Counted from the stretch's first letter, positions 24,032-32,302 are shown. The stretch is DNA of 37,316 nt from DATIVK01 sp035465955 (GCA_035465955.1 DATIVK010000087.1:1-37316); one strand, 5' to 3'. Numbers and translations are program-made. Notes: generated by a model from the letters alone, not told the origin.

Positions 24032-24862
24032 TCACCGCCGGAAGGTGTCGCAGGCCTTCAGGCTCCCCGACTCGAGGCCCGCGCGGAACCAGCGGGAGCG
24101 CTGCGCAGAGCTGCCGTGCGTGAACGACTCCGGGCTCACGCGGCCGGTCGTCGTCCGCTGGATCCGGTCGTCGCCGATCGCGGCGGCGGCGGCGAGCCCC
24201 TGCTCGACGTCGCCCGGGTCGAGCAGCCCCCGGTCCTGCGCCGCCTTCCCCCAGGCCCCCGCGAAGCAGTCGGCCTGCAGCTCCAGGAGGACCGAGAGGG
24301 CGTTGCGCCGCCCGGGATCCCGCCGCTGGAGGTCGCGCACCTCCTGCGAGATGCCGAGCAGGCTCTGGAGGTGGTGACCGACCTCGTGCGCGATGACGTA
24401 GGCCTGCGCGAACTGCCCCGGGGCGCCGAAGCGGTCGGCGAGCTCACGGTAGAACCCCAGGTCGATGTACACGCGGTGGTCCGCGGGACAGTAGAAGGGG
24501 CCCATCTCCGCGGCCGCGTCGCCGCAGCCGGAGCGGACCTCGTCCCAGAAGAGGACGAGCTTCGCGGGGCGATAGCCGTCCACCGCCTGTCCCCAGACCC
24601 GCTGCGCGTCGTTGAAGGAGGCCACCGCCGTCCGCTCCAGGTCGGCCTCCGCGGCCTGGCGCTCCGCGACCTGCTGCGGCGAGGCCTGCGCCGCGCCCTG
24701 CATCGGCGCCGAGCCGAGGAGCGCGAACAGGTCCTGCTTGAAGAGGACGCTCAGGACGGCGAGGACCAGCACGCCGCCGATCCCGAGCTTCGTCCCGCCG
24801 CCCCCGGCGAAGGCCCCTCGCCGGTCCTCCACGTTCGTGCGGTCGCCGTCGTCGAGTCGCAT
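24032..24862 (-). CDS. Neutral zinc metallopeptidase, YpfJ family
   Basis: A 276-residue membrane-anchored protein of the 'putative neutral zinc metallopeptidase' (YpfJ) family. A short charged N-terminus with a Gly-rich run (AFAGGGGTKLGIGG) leads into one TM helix (about residues 26-42). The zinc-site motif is HEVGHH (159-164) and the downstream Glu lies in LLELQADCFAGAW (193-204). The family segments RPAKLVLFWDEVRSGCGDAA and FYCPADHRVYIDLGFYREL are also present. Length and order match the family. GAGGGGA lies before the ATG. Biological substrate is not established for the family. Confidence 0.93.
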   Translation of the reverse strand: MRLDDGDRTNVEDRRGAFAGGGGTKLGIGGVLVLAVLSVLFKQDLFALLGSAPMQGAAQASPQQVAERQAAEADLERTAVASFNDAQRVWGQAVDGYRPAKLVLFWDEVRSGCGDAAAEMGPFYCPADHRVYIDLGFYRELADRFGAPGQFAQAYVIAHEVGHHLQSLLGISQEVRDLQRRDPGRRNALSVLLELQADCFAGAWGKAAQDRGLLDPGDVEQGLAAAAAIGDDRIQRTTTGRVSPESFTHGSSAQRSRWFRAGLESGSLKACDTFRR

Positions 24863-24950
24863 GCCGTCCCCTCCTCGGGTCTCCTCGCGGTCATCCTCTC
24901 ACGGCGGTGAGCCATCCTCGACGACCCGCCCCCGCCCCCGCACCGGCGCC

Positions 24951-26831
24951 CTACTTCCTCAGCGTGTTGAGCCGGTGGAGGACCGCCTTCGCGACCTCGT
25001 GGTCGGGGTGGGCGCGCAGGGCGTCGAGGACCAGGCGGCGGGCGTCGCTCACGTTGCCGCGCCGCTCCTCCGCGAGCGCGAGCACCGACAGCGCCCGGGG
25101 GTGGTCCGGCGTGATCGCGAGCGCCCGCTTCGCCGCCCTCCGCGCCTCGTCCGCCCGCTGCCCGGCGGGCAGCACCGGGTCGTAGAGGCTGGCGAACCCG
25201 AGCATCGCGAGGTACTCGGGCTCCTTCGGGTTGCGCTCCACGGCGTCGCGGAAGGCGTTCACCGCCTCGGCGAACCGGTGGGCGCGCAGCGCCTTCTCGC
25301 CCCGCTTCAGCGAGATCTCCGCGTCGAGGTCGATGCCGGGGCGGCGCGCCCCCGAGAGCTCGAACTGGAGCAGGAGGAAGGCCAGGTAGCCCCGCCGCTT
25401 CTCCTCGTTCCCGAGCACGCGGTAGGCGGCGCTGAGCTTGGCCTGGATCGCCGTGAGGAGGTCCTCGAGGTCGCCCACCTCGTACTCGACGAAGCCGTCC
25501 GGGTGGAAGCGGCTGGCGACCTCCGTGTAGGCCCGCTCGACGTCGTCCGTCGTGGCCGAGATGTCGACGCCCAGCGCGTGGAGGTGGGTCCCGGGGACGA
25601 TCTGCAGGGCCGCCTGCCGGATCGCCTCCGCGCGATCGGGGGGGAGCGGCTTCCTCCTGCGGGGCGGCGTCGCGCCGTAGCGGTCGGCGTCGGCGCCCTC
25701 CGCGGGGGCCTCGTGGAAGGCGACCGCGCCGATCATCGAGAGGAACCAGAGGAGCCCGAGCGCCTCCTTCAGCTCCCCCTTCCGCGCCTCCAGGAACGCG
25801 TGGGTGGGGGTGCGCCCGTCCAGCGCGAGCGCGAGCCGGAGATCGACGCTCCCGAGGGCGCACGCGGGGAGCAGCTGCTGGAAGTCGCCGGTCCGGACCG
25901 GGTAGGCCTCCGACACCTGCTTGAGCGCGTCGGAGAAGTGCTTCACCGGCATGTGGAGCCGGGCGCCCTCGAGGATCGCCTGGAGCGGCAGGATCTCGGC
26001 GGGCTGGACCTGCCCGGCGAACTCGTTGCCGTCGTGGAAGCGCCAGCGCCCCCGCTTCAGGCCCGTCGCCCGGATCGTCATCGCCTTCACGTGGGCGCGC
26101 AGCGCCGCGGTGAGGGGCTCCCCGGGCTCGAGGACCCCCGCCGCGATCAGCGCCGCGCCCGGGGAGAGGCCGCTCGCCTGCGCCTCGAGCGCCGCCTGGT
26201 GCGTGGCGTCGTCCATGCGGCCGGCCTCGAAGAGCCTGCGGAGGAGGGAGTCGGCCGGGTCGTCGGAGTCGTAGGCGACCGGCACGCCGCGCAGGAAGAA
26301 GATCCGCTCCTCCGAGCCGGCGTCGGCGAGGACCAGCACCCCCTCCGACATCGCCCGCCAGATCTGGTGGAGCAGGCGGGGGACGACGCCCGGCTTCACC
26401 TCGCCCTGGGCGCTCGGCGGCCGCGACAGGACGAGGGGCACGCCGCGGAGGCGCGGCTTCCCCTGGGAGGCCTGCGCGACGAGCTGGCGGAGCTTCTCGA
26501 CCATCTCCTTGCGCGTGGGATCGGCCACGTAGGCGTTCGCCTTGATCGGGAGGCAGGCCTCGCGCCCGCGGGCCCTCCCGAGGTGCTCGCGGTCGGCGAC
26601 CACCACGAGCACGTGCCCGTCGGCGTCCCGCAGCCGCGCCGCGAGCGCCGCCGCGGACGGCAGGTCGGAGGCGATGACCACGAGCGCCGGGCGTCGCGCC
26701 GCGAACGTCTCCCAGGCCGCCTCCCCCAGGGTCGGGATCGTCTCGAACCCGGCCTCCGAGATGGTCCTGCAGAGGTACTCGCTCGTGGGCGCGTGGGTCT
26801 CGACGATCAGGACGCGATGCACGGCGCGCAT
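24951..26831 (-). CDS. Degenerate receiver - DUF4388 - J-domain - TPR protein
   Basis: A 626-residue multidomain cytosolic protein of a type common in myxobacteria. Residues 5-120 have the receiver fold pattern but lack the phosphorylation residues: the acidic pair is replaced by Glu-Thr (VLIVETHAPT), the phosphoacceptor position in LVVIASDLPSA is shifted or absent, and the lysine position in AYVADP is Asp. Residues about 150-300 resemble DUF4388/PATAN (FFLRGVPVAY, LLRRLFEAGRMD, AGVLEPGEPL). Residues 415-475 are J-domain-like with HPD at 443-445. Residues 505-625 form TPR-like repeats. The ATG at 26831 overlaps a -10-like TAGAAT; GTG 26822 is an alternative, possibly leaderless, start. The product is probably a signalling scaffold rather than a phospho-acceptor. 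Confidence 0.8.
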   Translation of the reverse strand: MRAVHRVLIVETHAPTSEYLCRTISEAGFETIPTLGEAAWETFAARRPALVVIASDLPSAAALAARLRDADGHVLVVVADREHLGRARGREACLPIKANAYVADPTRKEMVEKLRQLVAQASQGKPRLRGVPLVLSRPPSAQGEVKPGVVPRLLHQIWRAMSEGVLVLADAGSEERIFFLRGVPVAYDSDDPADSLLRRLFEAGRMDDATHQAALEAQASGLSPGAALIAAGVLEPGEPLTAALRAHVKAMTIRATGLKRGRWRFHDGNEFAGQVQPAEILPLQAILEGARLHMPVKHFSDALKQVSEAYPVRTGDFQQLLPACALGSVDLRLALALDGRTPTHAFLEARKGELKEALGLLWFLSMIGAVAFHEAPAEGADADRYGATPPRRRKPLPPDRAEAIRQAALQIVPGTHLHALGVDISATTDDVERAYTEVASRFHPDGFVEYEVGDLEDLLTAIQAKLSAAYRVLGNEEKRRGYLAFLLLQFELSGARRPGIDLDAEISLKRGEKALRAHRFAEAVNAFRDAVERNPKEPEYLAMLGFASLYDPVLPAGQRADEARRAAKRALAITPDHPRALSVLALAEERRGNVSDARRLVLDALRAHPDHEVAKAVLHRLNTLRK

Positions 26832-26835
26832 TCTA
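26830..26835 (-). promoter_or_regulatory. Possible -10 for the degenerate-receiver gene
   Basis: TAGAAT on the minus strand ends 7 bases before an in-frame GTG (26822), which would be a leaderless start. It overlaps the alternative ATG at 26831; if this is the real -10, that ATG would not be transcribed from here. Confidence 0.3.
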
Positions 26836-26889
26836 CTTCCGGGCGGCCGGATGTCACCGCCCCCGCGCCGCGCCGTCGGCCCCCGGCGC

Positions 26890-26895
26890 TATGAT
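26890..26895 (+). promoter_or_regulatory. Possible -10 for xseA
   Basis: TATGAT ends 9 bases before the xseA ATG. Together with the opposing TAGAAT at 26830-26835 it gives a compact divergent promoter pair in a 73-base spacer. No -35 consensus is evident. Confidence 0.35.
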
Positions 26896-26904
26896 GCCGC
26901 CACG

Positions 26905-28377
26905 ATGGCCCGCACGCGCCCGCCGCCGCCCGTCACCGGCGATCTCTTCGCCCGCGCCGCCCCGCGCCCGATGACCGTCGGCGAGCTGACCCGCGCGCTG
27001 AAGGCGGCCATCGAGCCGAAGTTCCGCGACGTCTGGGTGTCGGGGGAGGTGGGGAACCTCCGACGCCAGGCCAGCGGCCACCTCTACTTCACCCTCAAGG
27101 ACGACGAGGCGGTCCTCCCGTGCGCGCTCTGGTCGTCCCAGGCGCGCCGCGTCCGCTTCGATCTCCGCGAGGGGCTGGAGGTCGTGGCCCGCGGGTTCGT
27201 GGAGATCTACCCGCCGCACGGCAAGTACCAGCTCATCGTCCAGGAGGTCGAGCCGCGCGGCGCCGGCGCCAGGGCGCTCCTCCTCGCCCAGATCAAGGAG
27301 CGGCTGGAGAGGGAGGGGCTCCTCGACCCGGCCCGGAAGCGGCCGCTGCCGTTCCTGCCGAGGCGCATCGGCGTGGCGACCAGCCCCAGCGGCGCCGCGC
27401 TGCGCGACTTCCTGCGCGTGGTGCACGCGCGCTTCGAGAACGCCCGCGTCCTCGTCGCCCCGTGCCGCGTGCAGGGGGACGGAGCGGCTGCGACCGTCAT
27501 CTCCGCGGTGCGGGCGCTCGTCGCGCGGGGCGTGGACGTCGTGGTCGTCACGCGGGGCGGCGGGTCGGCCGAGGATCTCTGGGAGTTCAACGACGAGCGG
27601 CTGGCGCGGACCGTGGCGGACTGCCCCGTCCCGGTCGTCTCGGCCGTCGGCCACGAGGTGGACGTCACCGTCTGCGACCTGGCCGCGGACGTGCGCGCCG
27701 CGACGCCGACCCACGCCGCGCAGCTCGTCGTCCCGGAGAAGGCGGAGCTCCTGGGGGACCTGTCGGCGCTCCGCGGCCGGCTGGGGCGCGCGGCGGCCGG
27801 CGCGGTCGCCGATCGGCGCCGGGTGCTCCGGGCGCTGCGCGCGGAGCTGGGCGATCCCGGCCACCTCCTGTCCCGCGAGCGCCACCGGCTGGACGACCTG
27901 CTCCACCGCGCGGAGGGGGGCTGCCGGGCGCCGCTGCGCCGCGCGCGCGGGGCGCTGGACGGCCTGCGGGAGCGGCTGGCCCGGTGCGAGCCGCGCGCCC
28001 GGCTGAGGGAGCTGAGGCGGCGGACCGACGCCGCGGCCCGGCGGCTGGAGGCGTGGCCGGCCGCGCTCCCCCGCGAGCGGCTGCGGCTCGAGCGGCTGGG
28101 CGCGCGGCTCGCTCCCGCCAACGTGGCGCGGCTCCTCTCCCGCGGGTTCGCCCTGGCCCTCGCCGACGGGCGGGTCGTGCACCGGAGCGGGGACGTCGGG
28201 ACGGGTGACCCGGTCCGGCTCGCGCTCGGGGAGGGCTGGCTCGACGCCCGGGTGACGGGGCGGGACGCCGGCGAGGACCCGCTGCCCGCCGGGGCGCGCG
28301 GCGACCTCCCGACCGCCGGGGGCGTTGACCCATCCGGCCGCCCGACAGTAAGGAAGCGGGACGGAGGCGAATCGTGA
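26905..28377 (+). CDS. xseA: Exodeoxyribonuclease VII large subunit
   Basis: A 490-residue catalytic subunit of exonuclease VII, a single-strand DNA nuclease. The N-terminal OB-fold (about residues 20-115) shows VGELTRALKAAIEPKFRDVW, VSGEVGNLRRQASGHLYFTL and the end EIYPPHGKYQLIVQEVEP. The nuclease domain contains RRIGVATSPSGAALRDFL, VVVVTRGGGSAEDLWEFNDE and PVVSAVGHEVDVTVCDLAAD. A long Arg/Leu-rich coiled-coil region (about 300-405) and the C-terminal LLSRGFALALADG complete it. The start follows the TATGAT element with no clear Shine-Dalgarno. The xseB GTG overlaps the stop, giving coupled subunits. Confidence 0.95.
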   Translation: MARTRPPPPVTGDLFARAAPRPMTVGELTRALKAAIEPKFRDVWVSGEVGNLRRQASGHLYFTLKDDEAVLPCALWSSQARRVRFDLREGLEVVARGFVEIYPPHGKYQLIVQEVEPRGAGARALLLAQIKERLEREGLLDPARKRPLPFLPRRIGVATSPSGAALRDFLRVVHARFENARVLVAPCRVQGDGAAATVISAVRALVARGVDVVVVTRGGGSAEDLWEFNDERLARTVADCPVPVVSAVGHEVDVTVCDLAADVRAATPTHAAQLVVPEKAELLGDLSALRGRLGRAAAGAVADRRRVLRALRAELGDPGHLLSRERHRLDDLLHRAEGGCRAPLRRARGALDGLRERLARCEPRARLRELRRRTDAAARRLEAWPAALPRERLRLERLGARLAPANVARLLSRGFALALADGRVVHRSGDVGTGDPVRLALGEGWLDARVTGRDAGEDPLPAGARGDLPTAGGVDPSGRPTVRKRDGGES

Positions 28378-28682
28378 CGACGGCGCGGCAGGGAGAGAAG
28401 GGTGAGCGGGGAGGGAAGGCCGGGGCGGCCGCGCCGGAGCCGTACGACGAGCTGGTCGCGCGGCTCGAGCAGGTCGTCGGAGCGCTGGAGGCCGGCGGGT
28501 TGACGCTCGAGCAGTCGATCGAGAAGTTCGCCGAGGGGATGCGGCTCGTGCGCGACGCCGGCCAGCGGCTCGACGAGGCGGAGCGCCGGGTCGAGCAGCT
28601 CGTGAGGTCGGCGTCGGGCGAGGACGAGGAGGTGCCCTTCGAGGACGGGGACGGGAAGGGCGGCGGCGATGGCGGGCGCTGA
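28374..28682 (+). CDS. xseB: Exodeoxyribonuclease VII small subunit
   Basis: A 102-residue small subunit. The family core is residues 24-82: YDELVARLEQVVGALEAGGL, TLEQSIEKFAEGMRLVRDAG and LDEAERRVEQLV. The N-terminus is a Lys/Gly/Ala-rich extension and the C-terminus is acidic then Gly-rich. It begins with the GTG that overlaps the xseA stop, and its last 14 bases overlap the start of the response regulator gene. Confidence 0.94.
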   Translation: MTTARQGEKGERGGKAGAAAPEPYDELVARLEQVVGALEAGGLTLEQSIEKFAEGMRLVRDAGQRLDEAERRVEQLVRSASGEDEEVPFEDGDGKGGGDGGR

Positions 28683-29082
28683 GCAGGAGGCGCCCCGGCG
28701 TCCCCAGATCATCATCGTCGACGACGATCGCGACACGCGCGAGATGCTGACCCTCGCCCTCGATCTCGAGGGGTTCGAGGTCCGGACGGCGGCCAACGGG
28801 CTGCGGCTCATCTCGGCGATGCACGTCGACCGCCCCGACGTGATCCTGCTCGACATCATGATGAGCTGGATCGACGGCTTCGAGCTCTGCCGCGCCATCA
28901 AGCAGAACCCGGGCTTCGCGGACATCCCCGTCATCTTCATCTCGGCGCGGAAGAGCGACGAGGACGAGCGGGCCGGGCGGGCCGCGGGGGCGATCGACTA
29001 CTTCGCGAAGCCGCTCGACATGGAGCGGCTGGTCGAGCGGATCCGCGAGATCCTCGCGGGCCGCAAGCCGCCGGAGCCCTGA
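28669..29082 (+). CDS. Single-domain response regulator (receiver only)
   Basis: A 137-residue stand-alone receiver with no output domain. All phosphorylation residues are present: acidic pocket Asp18-Asp19 in IIIVDDDRD, phospho-acceptor Asp62 in VILLDIMMSWIDG, Ser92 in FISARKS and Lys114 in YFAKPLD. The usual Pro after the acceptor loop (MMP) is replaced, giving MMSW. It starts inside the end of xseB with 14 bases of overlap, so it is co-transcribed with the nuclease and isoprenoid genes. No partner kinase is adjacent. The product could act as a phosphate sink or bind a target protein directly (inference). Confidence 0.92.
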   Translation: MAGAEQEAPRRPQIIIVDDDRDTREMLTLALDLEGFEVRTAANGLRLISAMHVDRPDVILLDIMMSWIDGFELCRAIKQNPGFADIPVIFISARKSDEDERAGRAAGAIDYFAKPLDMERLVERIREILAGRKPPEP

Positions 29083-29118
29083 CCGCGGCGCCTCCCTCTG
29101 GTGAGCCACGGGCCGCGG

Positions 29119-29127
29119 TGCTAGAAG
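29119..29127 (+). promoter_or_regulatory. Possible extended -10 for ispA
   Basis: TGCTAGAAG (29119-29127) reads as TGn plus TAGAAG and ends 9 bases before the GTG at 29137. This matches the near-leaderless pattern seen elsewhere, but the hexamer is weak. Confidence 0.25.
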
Positions 29128-29136
29128 GTGGCGGCC

Positions 29137-30018
29137 GTGGAGACCTCCGATCTCGCCGTCGAGCCCCACCTTCGGGCCATCGCCGAACGGGTCGAGCGCG
29201 AGCTCGGCCGGCTCGCCGACGAGCGGCTCGGGCGCGGCCCCGCGCGGCTCCTCGAGGCGACCCGCTACGCGCTCATGGGCGGCGGCAAGCGCATGCGCCC
29301 CGCCCTCGTCCTCTCCGCGTGCGAGGCCTGGGGCGGCGACGCCTCTGACGGCTCCCTGGCGATGCGCTTCGCCGTGGCGCTCGAGTGCGTCCACACGTAC
29401 TCGCTCGTCCACGACGACCTCCCGTGCATGGACGACGACGACCTCCGGCGCGGACGGCCGACGGTCCACAAGGCCTTCGACGAGGCGACCGCGATGCTCG
29501 TCGGGGACGGCCTGCAGTCGCTCGCCTTCGGGCACCTGCTCGCCTCGGACGATCCGCGCGCCGGCCGCCTGGGGCGGCTCCTCGCCGAGAACGCCTGGCT
29601 GATGGTGGAGGGGCAGGCGCGCGACATGGGCGGCAACAACGCCCGGCTCGGCGAGGCCGAGGTCATGGAGTTGATGCGGACCAAGACCGGGGCGCTCCTC
29701 GCGGCGTCGGTGGCGGGCGGGGCGCTCTGCGCCGGCGCGAGCGCCGACGAGGTCTACCCGATCGGCCTCGATCTCGGCCTGGCCTTCCAGATCGCCGACG
29801 ACCTGCTCGATCTCACCGCGGACGCGGCCACGCTCGGCAAGACGCCGGGGAAGGACGTCGCGCAGGGGAAGTCCACGCTCCCGGCCCTCCTCGGCGCCGG
29901 CGCGGCCCGGGACCGGGCCCGGGCGCTGCTCGAGCGGGCGCTCGCGGCGCTGCCGTCGGGGCCGCGCGCCGCGCCGCTGCGGGCCCTCTCCCTCTACGTC
30001 CTCACCCGGAAGAAGTAG
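29137..30018 (+). CDS. ispA: Polyprenyl (farnesyl) diphosphate synthase
   Basis: A 293-residue (from this GTG) trans-prenyltransferase that condenses isopentenyl diphosphate with allylic diphosphates, most likely making farnesyl diphosphate. The first Asp-rich motif is DDLPCMDDDD (93-102), the second is DDLLD (221-225), and GGGKRMRPAL lies at 48-57. The two-residue insertion in the first motif and the HTYSLVHDD context match bacterial type II farnesyl synthases such as IspA. GTG 29128 (three codons upstream) is an alternative start. dxs follows 32 bases later, the common xseB-ispA-dxs order interrupted here by a receiver gene. Confidence 0.93.
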   Translation: METSDLAVEPHLRAIAERVERELGRLADERLGRGPARLLEATRYALMGGGKRMRPALVLSACEAWGGDASDGSLAMRFAVALECVHTYSLVHDDLPCMDDDDLRRGRPTVHKAFDEATAMLVGDGLQSLAFGHLLASDDPRAGRLGRLLAENAWLMVEGQARDMGGNNARLGEAEVMELMRTKTGALLAASVAGGALCAGASADEVYPIGLDLGLAFQIADDLLDLTADAATLGKTPGKDVAQGKSTLPALLGAGAARDRARALLERALAALPSGPRAAPLRALSLYVLTRKK

Positions 30019-30050
30019 GGCGCGCGCCCCCCGCTGCACGGAGCCCACCG

Positions 30051-31958
30051 ATGAGCCGTCTCCTCGACAGAATCGACTCGCCCGACGATCTCAAGCGGCT
30101 GCAGGTCGGCCAGCTCCCCCAGGTCTGCGCCGAGATCCGCGACGAGATCATCGCGGTCTGTGCGAAGAACGGCGGCCACCTCGGCTCGTCGCTCGGGGCC
30201 GTCGAGCTCATCGTGGCGATGCACTACGTCTTCTCGTCGCCGGAGGACCGGCTCGTCTGGGACGTCGGCCACCAGGCCTACGCGCACAAGCTCCTCACCG
30301 GGCGGCGCGAGCGGTTCCGCACCATCCGGACCGAGGGCGGCCTGGCGGGCTTCCCGGAGCGGGCCGAGTCTCCGCACGACGCCTTCGGCGTGGGGCACGC
30401 GTCCACCTCGATCTCGGCCGCCGTCGGCTTCGCCGAGGGGAAGCGGCTCACCGGCGCGCCGGGGAAGGTCGTGGCGCTGATCGGGGACGGCGCGATGACG
30501 GGCGGCGAGGCCTTCGAGGGGTTCAACCAGGCCGGCTACCTGAAGCGCGACCTCATCGTCGTCCTGAACGACAACGAGATGTCCATCTCGCCCAACGTCG
30601 GGGCGATGAGCGAGTGGCTGTCGAAGAAGTTCACCTCGCGGACGTACAACCGCTGGCGCCACCAGGTGAAGGACTTCCTCGGCAAGATGCCCCGCGGCGC
30701 CGAGGCGATCGACGCCATCCGCCACGGCATCACGGCGGCCAAGGCCCTCGTGACGCCGGGCGTCCTCTTCGAGGGGCTCGGGTTCAACTACGTCGGCCCC
30801 GCCGACGGCCACGACGTGGCCGCGCTCGTCGAGACCTTCCAGAAGCTCGTGCAGTTCGGCGGGCCGGTCCTCTTCCACGTGACGACGCAGAAGGGGAAGG
30901 GCTACCACGCCGCCGAGTCCGACGCGGCGACGCGGGGCCACGGCCTCTCGTTCTTCGACGTCGCCACCGGCGCGCCGAAGAAGAAGCCCGCGACGAGCTG
31001 GACCGACCTCTTCGCGGACGCGCTCTGCGGGGAGATGGAGCGCGACGAGAAGGTGGTGGCCATCACCGCCGCGATGCTGGAGGGGACGGGGCTGATCCGC
31101 TGCAAGGAGCGGTTCCCCGACCGGACCTACGACGTCGGGATCGCCGAGCCCCACGCCGTCACCTTCGCCGCCGGCCTCGCCTGCGAGGGGATCCGGCCGG
31201 TGGTGGCGATCTACTCGGGCTTCCTGCAGCGGGCCTACGACCAGGTCGTCCACGACGTGGCCCTCCAGAACCTGCCGGTCACCTTCGTCCTCGACCGCGG
31301 CGGCCTCGTCGGCGCCGACGGGAAGACCCACCACGGCGTCCTCGATCTCTCCTTCCTGCGCTGCGTCCCGAACCTCGTCGTGATGGCGCCTTCGGACGAG
31401 AACGAGCTCGGACGCATGCTCCGCACGGCGCTGCGCCACGACGGTCCCTGCGCCCTCCGCTTCCCGCGCGGCGCCGGCGTGGGCGTGACGCTGGACGCGG
31501 AGCCGCAGCCGCTCCCCATCGGCAAGGGGCGCGTCGCACGGCCGGGCGGCGCGAGCCCCGAGGTGCTGCTGGTCGCCTCCGGGACCACGCTCGCGGCGGC
31601 GCTCGCCGCCGCCGAGGAGCTCGCGAAGGAGGGGCTCGCCGTCGAGGTGATCGACCCGCGCTTCGTGAAGCCGCTCGACGACGAGCTCATCTGCGGGGCG
31701 GCGGCCCGGATCGGGCGCGTCGTCACGGTGGAGGAGAACGCGCTGCAGGGCGGCTTCGGCTCGGCCTGCCTCGAGGCGTTCGAGGCGCGCGGCCTCCTCG
31801 CCGCGGGGCTCCAGACGCGCCGGCTCGGCGTCCCGGACCGCTTCGTCGCGCACGCCGAGCAGGCGCGCCAGCGGGCGGAGTGCGAGCTCGACGCCCCGGC
31901 CATCGCCCGCGCCTGCCGCGAGCTGGCGAAGGTGAAGAGGGCGCTCGGGGCGGCGTAG
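30051..31958 (+). CDS. dxs: 1-deoxy-D-xylulose-5-phosphate synthase
   Basis: A 635-residue thiamine-diphosphate enzyme that commits pyruvate and glyceraldehyde 3-phosphate to the MEP isoprenoid pathway. The N-terminal catalytic domain shows HLGSSLGAVEL, WDVGHQAYAHKLLTGRR and the ThDP motif GDGAMTGGEAFEGFNQAG ending in LNDNEMSI. The central domain has DVGIAEPHAVTFAAGLA and FLQRAYDQVVHDVALQNLPV, then DRGGLVGADGKTHHG. The transketolase C-terminal domain contains VTVEENALQGGFGSA. Length matches the family. It supplies precursors to the adjacent ispA product. Confidence 0.97.
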   Translation: MSRLLDRIDSPDDLKRLQVGQLPQVCAEIRDEIIAVCAKNGGHLGSSLGAVELIVAMHYVFSSPEDRLVWDVGHQAYAHKLLTGRRERFRTIRTEGGLAGFPERAESPHDAFGVGHASTSISAAVGFAEGKRLTGAPGKVVALIGDGAMTGGEAFEGFNQAGYLKRDLIVVLNDNEMSISPNVGAMSEWLSKKFTSRTYNRWRHQVKDFLGKMPRGAEAIDAIRHGITAAKALVTPGVLFEGLGFNYVGPADGHDVAALVETFQKLVQFGGPVLFHVTTQKGKGYHAAESDAATRGHGLSFFDVATGAPKKKPATSWTDLFADALCGEMERDEKVVAITAAMLEGTGLIRCKERFPDRTYDVGIAEPHAVTFAAGLACEGIRPVVAIYSGFLQRAYDQVVHDVALQNLPVTFVLDRGGLVGADGKTHHGVLDLSFLRCVPNLVVMAPSDENELGRMLRTALRHDGPCALRFPRGAGVGVTLDAEPQPLPIGKGRVARPGGASPEVLLVASGTTLAAALAAAEELAKEGLAVEVIDPRFVKPLDDELICGAAARIGRVVTVEENALQGGFGSACLEAFEARGLLAAGLQTRRLGVPDRFVAHAEQARQRAECELDAPAIARACRELAKVKRALGAA

Positions 31959-32003
31959 GCACCCTCCCCGCGCCTTCGCGCGGAGGGCCACCCCGGGGAT
32001 GTT

Positions 32004-32049
32004 TCCCCTCTCCTCCGCCAGGGAGAGGGCAGGGTGACGGGGCGGCGTG
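32004..32049 (+). repeat. Palindromic intergenic repeat, copy 4 of 4
   Basis: Arms CCCCTCTCC (32005-32013) and GGGAGAGGG (32021-32029) are followed by CAGGGTGACGGGGCGGCG. The repeat sits between dxs and the toxin-antitoxin pair, and could end the dxs transcript before the promoter at 32068-32076. Confidence 0.75.
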
Positions 32050-32067
32050 GCCGCCCCGATGGCTCGG

Positions 32068-32076
32068 TGTTACACT
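32068..32076 (+). promoter_or_regulatory. Possible extended -10 of the toxin-antitoxin operon
   Basis: TGTTACACT (32068-32076) is TGn plus TACACT and ends 10 bases before the antitoxin ATG. No Shine-Dalgarno is visible before that ATG, which fits a near-leaderless transcript. The antitoxin would be expected to repress here (family knowledge). Confidence 0.35.
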
Positions 32077-32086
32077 GTCTTACGCC

Positions 32087-32302
32087 ATGGCAACCCTCAC
32101 CGTTCGCCTCTCCGTTGCCCTTCGCCGCGACCTCGACAGGCTGGCGCGTGAGCGCGGCCGTCCAGCGGGGGAGCTCGTCCGTGACTCGCTGGAGCGGTAC
32201 CTCGCGATCGAGCGCTTCCGCGCGCTTCGTGAGAAGACGCTTCCGCTGGCGGCGGAGCGCGGCTTCCTGACCGATGAGGACGTCTTCAAGGCGACGAAGT
32301 GA
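32087..32302 (+). CDS. Ribbon-helix-helix antitoxin-like protein
   Basis: A 71-residue small DNA-binding protein. The N-terminal strand ATLTVRLSVALRRDLDRLAR followed by a helix with RGRPAGELVRDSLERYLAIE is the ribbon-helix-helix (CopG/Arc-like) pattern. The C-terminal half (RFRALREKTLPLAAERGFLT then DEDVFKATK) is the usual toxin-binding tail. The PIN toxin GTG overlaps its stop, the typical antitoxin-first order of VapBC-like systems. It would neutralise the PIN nuclease and autoregulate its operon (family knowledge). Confidence 0.82.
   Translation: MATLTVRLSVALRRDLDRLARERGRPAGELVRDSLERYLAIERFRALREKTLPLAAERGFLTDEDVFKATK

Noticed and set aside
26854..30048. Very long open frame (over 1000 codons) on the minus strand opposite xseA, xseB, the receiver gene and ispA
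   Set aside because: It is antisense to well-recognised genes, its translation is Arg/Glu/Pro/Gly-rich with no motif, and long antisense frames are expected at this G+C content.
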